A stretch of DNA of 5,110 nucleotides from positions 1-5,110 of the forward strand of contig JAGHSH010000076.1 of assembly GCA_018065965.1 (NCBI GenBank), given 5' to 3'. The notes beneath the pieces are model-generated. The model was not told the origin of the DNA. It saw only the letters and a list, made by a program, of their open reading frames with translations, and did no database searches. Positions 1 to 4,861 of this stretch are shown one piece after another. The stretch is from Candidatus Apopatocola equi (GTDB lineage Bacteria; Bacillota; Clostridia; Oscillospirales; Oscillospiraceae). Position 1 is the stretch's first letter. Every line of letters begins with the position of its first letter. The translations under genes were made by a program, and so were the position numbers.

Positions 1-1083
1 GCATATTCAGCGCCAGCGCCGTGCGGCGCACGGAGGTGCCGTCAAAGTTGGCGCTCTCGAAGAGCACCATGGCGGTGTCGCCCACGATCTCGCTGTTGGC
101 GCCGCCCATTACGCCTGCCACGCAGACGGGCTTCTGCTCGTCACAGATGCAGAGCATACTGGGGGTGATGGCGCGCACATTGCCGTCGAGGGTGGTGATG
201 CTCTCGCCCTCCCGGGCCAGACGGACGACGATTTTGCCGCCCTCCACGCAGGAGAAGTCAAAGGCGTGCATGGGCTGGCCGTACTCCAGCATCACATAGT
301 TGGTGATGTCAACGATGTTGTTGATGGGGCGCACGCCGCTGTTGCGGAGCCGCTCGCGCATCCAGGCGGGGGAGGGAGCGATCTTTACGTTCTTCACCAG
401 CCGGGCGGTGTAGCGGGGGCAGAGGGCGGGCTCGTCAATGGTCACGGAGGCCAGAGCGCGGATGTCGCCGCCGGAGCCCTTGACCACGGGGGTGTGAAGC
501 TTCAGCTCCGTGCCGAAGGTGGCGGCGGCCTCCCGGGCCAGACCGATCACGCTCAGGCAGTCGGGACGGTTGGGGGTGATCTCAAACTCCACACATGGTC
601 GTCTGCGCCGATAACGGTGCGGATGTCCGTGCCGAGGGCAATGTCGCCCTCCTGCAGGATCCAGATGCCGTCCTCAATGGCATAGGCATAATCGTGGAGC
701 GTCAGACCCAGCTCCTTGAGGGAGCAGAGCATACCCTCGCTCTTCACGCCCCGGAGCTCGCCGGTGCGGATCTCCTTGCCGCCGGGCAGCAGAGAGCCAT
801 CGGTGGCCACGGGCACCAGATCGCCCGTGCTGACATTCTGCGCACCGGTGACGATCTGCAGGGGAGTCTCGCCGCCCACGTCCACGGAGCAGACCCACAT
901 ATGGTCGCTGTTCTCGTGGCGGGCGAGGGAGAGCACCTTGCCCACAACGATGCCGTGCATGCTCTCGGACAGATCCTCCGTCACCTCCACCTTGGAGCCG
1001 GAGAGGGTCATGGCCTCGGCGAACTCCCGGTCACCCACCGTGACGGTCGTATATTCATTAAGCCATTTTCTGGATAATTGCAT
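1..1083 (-). CDS. pheT: Phenylalanyl-tRNA synthetase beta subunit, 5' part, with an apparent 1-nt frameshift
   Basis: PheT pairs with PheS in the cytoplasmic alpha2-beta2 enzyme that charges tRNA-Phe; the beta subunit binds tRNA and edits mischarged Tyr. The start is ATG at 1083-1081, with AAGGAG (1094-1099) 10 nt upstream; an ATG at 1107 lies 5' of this SD and is a poor start. Residues about 44-127 form the OB-fold tRNA-binding domain, including GAQNVSTGD and GVKSEGMLCS. After Val164 the frame breaks and reaches a stop at 553-555, giving only 176 aa. Shifting by one base at about 590-594 restores clear PheT sequence to the window edge: EFEITPNRPDCLSV, GVRPINNIVDITNYVMLEYG, QPMHAFD and SVRRTALALNM. 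The restored part is about 361 of the roughly 800 residues usual for the family. The gene is normally essential, so an assembly or sequencing error is the likeliest cause; a real lesion cannot be excluded. Confidence 0.93.
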
Positions 1084-1115
1084 ATTGATGATTCTCCTTA
1101 CTGTCATTTGAAATC

Positions 1116-1266
1116 ATTTTTATCCGAGCTTCGCCCGGATAAAAATACCCTGAGGCGCATTCTATTGATGCGCCCTCGCGCCGACCAAGGCGGCTTTGCC
1201 GCCGCGATAAGCGCGAGTAACTCGATTGGAACGCCTCAGGCGTTCCAATCGAAGCGCTAAGCGCTT
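1116..1266. repeat. Palindrome-rich intergenic module between pheS and pheT
   Basis: Almost all of the pheS-pheT gap consists of adjoining inverted repeats. (1) 1116-1126 with 1136-1146, 11 bp perfect. (2) GGCGCAT 1154-1160 with ATGCGCC 1168-1174. (3) CTCGCGC 1175-1181 with GCGCGAG 1211-1217, enclosing GGCGGC-TTT-GCCGCC at 1189-1203. (4) 1223-1235 with 1239-1251, a perfect 13-bp stem with loop TCA. (5) AAGCGC-TAA-GCGCTT at 1252-1266, touching the pheS stop codon. CCTGAGGCG (1149-1157) can also pair with CGCCTCAGG (1232-1240), so hairpins 2 and 4 could compete with a long-range fold. No stem is followed by a U-tract in the pheST direction, so these are not ordinary terminators. Nothing here looks coding. 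The appearance suggests a dispersed palindromic repeat or an mRNA processing/stability element; which one is inference. Confidence 0.75.
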
Positions 1267-2294
1267 TATTCGAACTGTTCGAGGAAGCGGACGTCGTTCT
1301 CGAAGATCAGACGCAGATCGCTGATGCTGTAGCGGCGCATGGCCAGCCGTTCCAGACCCATGCCGAAGGCCCAGCCGGAATACTCGTTGGGGTCAACGCC
1401 GCAGCCGGCGAGCACCTTGGGGTGTACCATGCCCGCGCCGAGGATCTCGATCCAGCCCTCGCCCTTGCAGACCCGGCAGCCTCTGCCGCCGCATTCGTGG
1501 CACTGCACGTCCATCTCGCAGCTGGGCTCGGTGAAGGGGAAGTGGTGGGGACGGAAACGGGTCACGGTCTTTTCGCCGTAAAGGCTGCGCACCAGCATGT
1601 TCAGCGTGCCCTTCAGATCGGCCATGGTCACGCCCCTGTCCACCACAAGACCCTCGATCTGGTGGAACATGGGGGAGTGGGTGGCGTCTACCTCGTCCTT
1701 GCGGTACACGCGGCCGGGGATGATCACCCGCAGAGGCACGCCCTTGTCCTCCATGGCGTGGATCTGCATGCCGCTGGTCTGGGTGCGGAGCAGGTTGATG
1801 CTCTCCTCATCAAAATAGAAGGTGTCGGTCCACTCCCGGGCGGGGTGATTGTCGGGGGTGTTCAGCCGGGTGAAGTTATAGTCGGCGCGCTCCACCTCGG
1901 GGCCGTCCAGCAGGGTAAAGCCCACGGAGACGAAGATGTCCTCGATCTCATGCAGCACCTGGTTCATGGGGTGCTCCACGCCTATGCACCGCACCTCGCC
2001 GGGCACGGTCACGTCCACGGTCTCGCTCTCCAGCTTCAGCTCCTGCAGCTTCTGCGCCAGGGCGGCCTTCCGGCTCTCCAGCTCCTGCTCCAGCGCCGTG
2101 CGGACCTCGTTGGCCAGTGCGCCGATCACAGGGCGCTCCTCGGCGCTCAGAGAACGCATATCCTTCATCAGCGCGGTGAGCTCGCCCTTTTTGCCCAGAT
2201 AGCGAACCCGCAGCGCCTCCAGCGCCTCCATGTCCAGCGCTTCGTCGATGAGGGCGCGGGACGCATTCCGCAGAGCCTCTAACTTTTCTTTCAT
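1266..2294 (-). CDS. pheS: Phenylalanyl-tRNA synthetase alpha subunit
   Basis: PheS is the catalytic subunit of phenylalanyl-tRNA synthetase (class II): it activates Phe with ATP and transfers it to tRNA-Phe. It has 342 aa, normal for Firmicutes. Residues 1-90 are the N-terminal coiled-coil tRNA-binding arm. The class II core has motif 2 around 190-212 (GRVYRKDEVDATHSPMFHQ), the Phe pocket FPFTEPS at 252-258 and motif 3 GMGLERL at 311-317. Ala309 in WAFGMG matches the position of E. coli Ala294, which sets amino-acid pocket size. A Cys4 cluster (C265, C268, C273, C276; CHECGGRGCRVC) is typical of clostridial and bacillar PheS. The start is ATG 2294-2292, with AGGAGG (2302-2307) 7 nt upstream. 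The frame stays open upstream to 2480, but that part is T-box RNA, not protein. Expression should follow tRNA-Phe charging through that leader. Confidence 0.98.
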   Translation of the reverse strand: MKEKLEALRNASRALIDEALDMEALEALRVRYLGKKGELTALMKDMRSLSAEERPVIGALANEVRTALEQELESRKAALAQKLQELKLESETVDVTVPGEVRCIGVEHPMNQVLHEIEDIFVSVGFTLLDGPEVERADYNFTRLNTPDNHPAREWTDTFYFDEESINLLRTQTSGMQIHAMEDKGVPLRVIIPGRVYRKDEVDATHSPMFHQIEGLVVDRGVTMADLKGTLNMLVRSLYGEKTVTRFRPHHFPFTEPSCEMDVQCHECGGRGCRVCKGEGWIEILGAGMVHPKVLAGCGVDPNEYSGWAFGMGLERLAMRRYSISDLRLIFENDVRFLEQFE

Positions 2295-2344
2295 GGTTTT
2301 TCCTCCTGCGTTGTATGTGAAAAAATATTGTAACTGCGAGGGAT

Positions 2345-2388
2345 AAAAAAACAGCCCTCCATCCCCATGCCTCTGGGGACGAAAGACT
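2345..2388 (-). terminator. Intrinsic terminator of the pheST T-box leader
   Basis: Read on the minus strand, AGTCTTTCGTCCCC (2388-2375) pairs with GGGGATGGAGGGCT (2366-2353) over 14 contiguous pairs including G-U, with loop AGAGGCAT, followed by G and seven U (2351-2345). The CGTCCC in its 5' arm is the segment expected to pair with the GGG of the T-box in the antiterminator. The two folds are therefore mutually exclusive, as in known T-box switches. The terminator ends about 50 nt upstream of the pheS start. Confidence 0.92.
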
Positions 2389-2582
2389 CTCTTCCGCGGT
2401 ACCACCCGGATTCGGACGCAGGCGTCCGCACTCTCTTCGCGGTAACGGGCGAAGCCCGCCGGGGATTGGCCGGAGCTCACGGGCGAACCAAACCGCCCCT
2501 CGCCCGCCGGATGCTCTCAGCCGCCGACATCCGTTCTCTGCTCCGGGGGGTTTCCGTTATTTTCCCGCTCAATGCTGTTCAC
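2345..2582 (-). promoter_or_regulatory. T-box riboswitch (tRNA-Phe-responsive leader of pheST)
   Basis: T-box leaders sense uncharged tRNA through a codon-like specifier and the tRNA NCCA end. The T-box itself, GGGTGGTACCGCG, lies at 2407-2395; its UGGU bulge would pair with an ACCA end, fitting the A discriminator of tRNA-Phe. Stem I is short: basal helix CCGGAGC (2546-2540) with GCTCCGG (2476-2470), an AGAGAA segment, and distal helix CGGATG (2533-2528) with CATCCG (2513-2508). A UUC (Phe codon) at 2487-2485 lies on the 3' side of Stem I and is the candidate specifier, although it could also be drawn into a local CGGGCGA/TCGCCCG pairing. Further on are CGGGC-TTC-GCCCG (2458-2446), the conserved-looking CCGTTACCG stretch, and a CGGACG/CGTCCG hairpin just before the T-box. 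The family call is secure; the specifier assignment and the 5' end (estimated from the promoter) are less so. Confidence 0.93.
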
Positions 2583-2588
2583 CTGCCT

Positions 2589-2617
2589 TTTATACCACTT
2601 TTTTTCTCATCTTGCAA
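2589..2617 (-). promoter_or_regulatory. Sigma-A-type promoter of pheST
   Basis: On the minus strand, TTGCAA (2617-2612) and TATAAA (2594-2589) are separated by exactly 17 bp, with TGG directly before the -10 (close to an extended -10). Transcription should start near 2582, just upstream of the T-box Stem I. No other good hexamer pair was seen between here and pheS. Confidence 0.8.
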
Positions 2618-2636
2618 GAAAAACTTGCCGAAAAAA

Positions 2637-2665
2637 TTGACGAATATTCCCACCGGGTATATAAT
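2637..2665 (+). promoter_or_regulatory. Sigma-A-type promoter of the lipoprotein-alr operon
   Basis: TTGACG (2637-2642) and a consensus TATAAT (2660-2665) are spaced 17 bp apart, predicting a start near 2672 and a leader of about 35 nt. It is back-to-back with the pheST promoter: the two -35 boxes are separated by 19 bp, which include the small inverted repeat GCAAG-AAAAA-CTTGC (2614-2628). That repeat could be an operator, but it is short and A-rich, so this is only a possibility. Confidence 0.82.
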
Positions 2666-2706
2666 ATCCTCTGCCATGCGGTACATTGTCTGTCAAGGAG
2701 GAACAC

Positions 2707-3252
2707 ATGGAATTAGCTCTTCTGATCCTCTCCCTGCTGCTCTCCGGCTGCTCCTCCCGGACGGAGGAGAGATTGCTGGAGCGCCGGCAGGAATTCGCCT
2801 CAGCCCCCCTGTGCTTCACCGCCCGGGTGTCCGTGCTCTCGGAGGGCGCGGTTTGGGAATTTGCCGGGGAGGTGTCCGCTGCGGGGGAGGAGGGGGAGCT
2901 TACCCTCCTTGCGCCGGAGGAGCTGCGGGAGGTCAGAGTCTCCTGGGGCGAGAGCAGCCGCCTGTCCTATGACGGCGCGGTGCTGGTGCTGCCCTCACTG
3001 GGGACGGAGCAGAGCCCCGTGTCGGCGCTGCCCCTGCTCTGTCGGGTGCTGCAGCGGGGATATCTCCTGCGCTATGTGCAGAGCGGCGGATGCATCACGG
3101 CCTTCTATGGGCTGGAGGACGGCGCGGAGCTTTCCATTGGCTATGACGAGGCTCTCTGCCCCTGCTTCGCGGAGCTTTTCGTGAACGGGGAGCGGGAGCT
3201 TTGGATGGAAATATCAGATTTTACAGTGGGAACGGAACAGAGAAATGGATAA
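2707..3252 (+). CDS. Small predicted lipoprotein upstream of alr (LolA/GerS/YdcC-like candidate)
   Basis: The 181-aa product has a very short signal peptide: hydrophobic residues 3-12 end in a lipobox LSGC with acylatable Cys15, so the protein should be anchored on the outer face of the membrane. The n-region is odd: MEL has no Lys or Arg before the hydrophobic core. The start is ATG 2707, with AAGGAGG ending 5 nt before it; an in-frame TTG at 2686 would make the SD coding and is unlikely. The mature part is acidic, with alternating hydrophobic stretches (FTARVSVL, WEFAGEVS, ELTLLAPEELREVRVSW) that suggest a beta-sheet fold. I do not recognise the family by sequence. Context is the clue: B. 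subtilis ydcC and C. difficile gerS are LolA-fold sporulation/germination lipoproteins directly upstream of alr. This gene overlaps alr by 8 bp. The GerS/YdcC link is inference from synteny, lipobox and size. Confidence 0.9.
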   Translation: MELALLILSLLLSGCSSRTEERLLERRQEFASAPLCFTARVSVLSEGAVWEFAGEVSAAGEEGELTLLAPEELREVRVSWGESSRLSYDGAVLVLPSLGTEQSPVSALPLLCRVLQRGYLLRYVQSGGCITAFYGLEDGAELSIGYDEALCPCFAELFVNGERELWMEISDFTVGTEQRNG

Positions 3253-4363
3253 CAGGAAAAAAAGAACGTGGGCGGAGGTCTCTCTCTCCGCACTGGAGCA
3301 CAATGTAAACACCATGCGCGCCCTGCTCAGGGATGACACCGGCTTTCTGGGTGTGGTGAAGGCCAATGCCTACGGCCACGGCGCCGTCAGGGTGGCGGAG
3401 AAGCTGCAGAAGCTGGGCGCACGCTATCTGGCAGTGGCCTGTCTGGACGAGGCAGCGGAGCTGCGCCATGAGGGCATCACTCTGCCCATCCTCATTCTGG
3501 GCGCTACGGCGGGGGAGTATGCCCCCGAGCTGGCAGAGCTGGACATCACCCAGGAGGTGGAGAGTCTGGAGAAGGCAAGAGCGCTCTCCGCGGCGCTCCG
3601 TCCCGGCCAGAAGCTGAAGATCCACCTGAAGCTGGACACGGGCATGGGCCGTCTGGGCTTCCGGGCTGCGGACGAAAATGCGCTGCGGGAAGCCGCCGAG
3701 GCCGCGAAGCTGCCGAATCTGATCTGCGAGGGCTGCTTTACCCACTTTGCCCTTTCCGATACGGTGGGCGGCGAGGCATATACCCGCCGGCAGCATGAGC
3801 TGTTTGAGCACGGCTGCGATACCGTGGAGGCGCTCAGCGGCGTGAAGCTGGCGCTGCGCCATTGCTGCAATTCCGGCGGTATGCTCTCCTACCGGGAGTA
3901 TCAGCACGATATGGTGCGCCCGGGTCTGCTGACCTACGGGCTTTATCCCGATGAAAACCACTGCGGTGTGGAGCTGAAGCCTCTCATGAGCGTCTACAGC
4001 CGCATCGCCGCCCTGACATATCACAAAAAGGGCGACGCCATCAGTTACGGCGGCCTCTGGACGGCGCAGCGGGATACCACCCTGGCTGTGGTGCCCATGG
4101 GCTATGCCGACGGCCTGCCCCGCAGCGTTTCCGGCCGGCTGGAGCTGCTCATCAACGGTCAGCGCTGCAGACAGGTGGGACGCATCTGCATGGATATGTG
4201 CATGGTGGATGTGACCGACCTGCCGGGCGTGAAGGTCGGGGATGTGGCCACGGTGTTCTCGGAAGAAAAGAGCGTGGATGAGCTGGCGGCACTGGCCGGT
4301 ACCATCAGCTATGAGATCCTCTGCGGCATCAGCCCCCGCGTGCCGATAATTTACACCGAATGA
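3245..4363 (+). CDS. alr: Alanine racemase
   Basis: Alr is a cytoplasmic PLP enzyme (fold III) that interconverts L- and D-alanine, supplying D-Ala for peptidoglycan. The 372-aa length is normal. The N-terminal TIM barrel carries the PLP-binding Lys39 in VVKANAYGHG; K129 and R136 in HLKLDTGMGRLGF match the carbamylated Lys and PLP-contacting Arg of the Geobacillus enzyme. H167 (THF) and R225 (MVRPG) are further PLP-pocket residues. The C-terminal beta domain has the second catalytic base Tyr268 in ISYGG, and M316-D317 in RICMDMCMVD at the substrate entry. The end ISPRVPIIY is typical. The ATG at 3245 sits inside the last codons of the lipoprotein gene and has no convincing SD (GGAACAGAG only), so translation is probably coupled. 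All catalytic residues are present. Confidence 0.98.
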   Translation: MDNRKKRTWAEVSLSALEHNVNTMRALLRDDTGFLGVVKANAYGHGAVRVAEKLQKLGARYLAVACLDEAAELRHEGITLPILILGATAGEYAPELAELDITQEVESLEKARALSAALRPGQKLKIHLKLDTGMGRLGFRAADENALREAAEAAKLPNLICEGCFTHFALSDTVGGEAYTRRQHELFEHGCDTVEALSGVKLALRHCCNSGGMLSYREYQHDMVRPGLLTYGLYPDENHCGVELKPLMSVYSRIAALTYHKKGDAISYGGLWTAQRDTTLAVVPMGYADGLPRSVSGRLELLINGQRCRQVGRICMDMCMVDVTDLPGVKVGDVATVFSEEKSVDELAALAGTISYEILCGISPRVPIIYTE

Positions 4364-4378
4364 GGCGGCAGGTATAAA
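4350..4378 (+). promoter_or_regulatory. Internal sigma-A-type promoter for mazF
   Basis: TTTACA (4350-4355), inside the last codons of alr, is followed after exactly 17 bp by TATAAA (4373-4378), predicting a start near 4385. No terminator is visible after alr, so mazF probably receives read-through from the lipoprotein-alr transcript as well as its own shorter transcript. Confidence 0.68.
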
Positions 4379-4384
4379 AAATCG

Positions 4385-4463
4385 CTCTGCGAGGGATGCT
4401 ACCCGTACACGCCCTACATAGGATAGTACGGGCGAGCAAGCTGCATCGGAGAGTGACAGTACC
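4385..4463 (+). promoter_or_regulatory. Structured 5' leader of mazF containing a UACAU site
   Basis: This is where mazE lies in related operons. The stretch can fold into one nested arm: CTCT (4385-4388) with AGAG (4450-4453), GATGC (4395-4399) with GCATC (4443-4447), CCCGTAC (4402-4408) with GTACGGG (4426-4432), and CCT (4413-4415) with AGG (4420-4422), leaving ACAU as the apical loop. UACAU at 4415-4419 equals the U^ACAU target of B. subtilis EndoA and S. aureus MazF. The only SD-like sequence, GGAG at 4448-4451, lies at the foot of the arm, 12 nt from the ATG, and would be partly paired. A regulatory role is inference; no known riboswitch class was recognised. Confidence 0.5.
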
Positions 4464-4820
4464 ATGAACACAGTCAGACGGGGAGATATATACTTTGCGG
4501 ATCTGAGCCCGGTGGTGGGCAGTGAGCAGGGGGGCATGCGCCCGGTGCTTATCGTTCAGAACGATACCGGCAACCGCCACAGCCCCACAGTCATTGCCGC
4601 CGCCATTACCTCCCAGACGGGAAAGGCGCGGCTGCCTACACACATCGAGCTGGAGGGGGCAAGCTGCGGCCTGCGCTGCAACAGCGTGATCCTCTGCGAG
4701 CAGATCCGGACGCTGGACAAATCCCGGCTCCGGGAGCACATGGGCAAGCTGCCCGACGCGGTCATGGGCCGCGTGGACGATGCCATTGCCGTGAGCTTCG
4801 GGCTGGGCCCCCGGTCATAA
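4464..4820 (+). CDS. mazF: MazF/EndoA (PemK-family) mRNA endoribonuclease toxin
   Basis: MazF toxins cut single-stranded mRNA at short motifs (U^ACAU for B. subtilis EndoA) and are normally held inactive by MazE. The 118-aa protein closely follows EndoA (about 116 aa): RRGDIYFADLSPVVGSEQGG near the N-terminus, then RPVLIVQND, AAITSQ, LPTHIEL, NSVILCEQIRTLDK. The catalytic residues are present as Arg26 (in GGMRPV) and Thr49 (in AAITSQ), so the nuclease looks active. The start is ATG 4464, directly before the conserved RRGDIYFADL; its SD is weak and distant. It follows alr by 100 bp, as in B. subtilis and C. difficile, but no antitoxin gene fits in that gap and none follows directly. It probably is transcribed both from the internal promoter and by read-through from alr. 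The symbol ndoA is used in B. subtilis. Confidence 0.96.
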   Translation: MNTVRRGDIYFADLSPVVGSEQGGMRPVLIVQNDTGNRHSPTVIAAAITSQTGKARLPTHIELEGASCGLRCNSVILCEQIRTLDKSRLREHMGKLPDAVMGRVDDAIAVSFGLGPRS

Positions 4821-4824
4821 TGCG

Positions 4825-4861
4825 ATCACCCTCCGCATAGACTTGCGGGGGGTGATTTTTT
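4825..4861 (+). terminator. Intrinsic terminator after mazF, overlapping the next gene's SD
   Basis: ATCACCCTCCGCA (4825-4837) pairs with TGCGGGGGGTGAT (4844-4856) as a 13-bp stem with one U-G pair and loop TAGACT, followed directly by TTTTTT (4856-4861). It starts 4 bp after the mazF stop. The 3' arm GGGGGGTGAT also resembles the SD consensus GGAGGTGAT and lies 9 nt from the next start codon. Confidence 0.9.

Noticed and set aside
553..600. Programmed ribosomal frameshift in pheT
   Set aside because: There is no slippery heptamer, internal SD or downstream structure at the shift, and PheT is not known to use recoding.
1084..1107. Upstream ATG (1107) for pheT
   Set aside because: It lies 5' of the AAGGAG sequence, and the added residues are not PheT-like. 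PheT proteins begin close to MQLSRKWLNEY.
1116..1266. Hairpins between pheS and pheT as intrinsic terminators
   Set aside because: None is followed by a U-tract on the pheST strand; the T-run at the first palindrome is part of its stem.
1422..2282. 286-codon plus-strand open frame opposite pheS
   Set aside because: Its His/Gly/Leu-rich low-complexity composition is an antisense shadow of pheS, which has all its motifs on the other strand.
2295..2480. N-terminal extension of pheS to 2480
   Set aside because: The frame is open, but this DNA is the T-box and terminator. The SD at 2302-2307 and PheS family length fix the start at 2294.
2642..2667. Sigma-E-type sporulation promoter (GAATATT with a downstream AT-rich box)
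   Set aside because: The spacing is about 9 bp rather than the usual 13-14, whereas TTGACG-17-TATAAT fits sigma-A well.
2686..2706. TTG start adding seven residues to the lipoprotein
   Set aside because: The extension would translate the SD itself and has no SD of its own. ATG 2707 has a near-perfect SD. The extension would add a Lys to the signal peptide, so it is not impossible.
4364..4463. A hidden mazE antitoxin gene between alr and mazF
   Set aside because: The 100-bp gap is far below the roughly 80-95 codons needed and contains no plausible small frame with an SD.
3221..4537. 438-codon minus-strand open frame opposite alr and the start of mazF
   Set aside because: It is antisense to two well-supported genes, is His/Ala/Gln-rich with no recognisable domain, and arises from the GC-rich codon pattern of alr.
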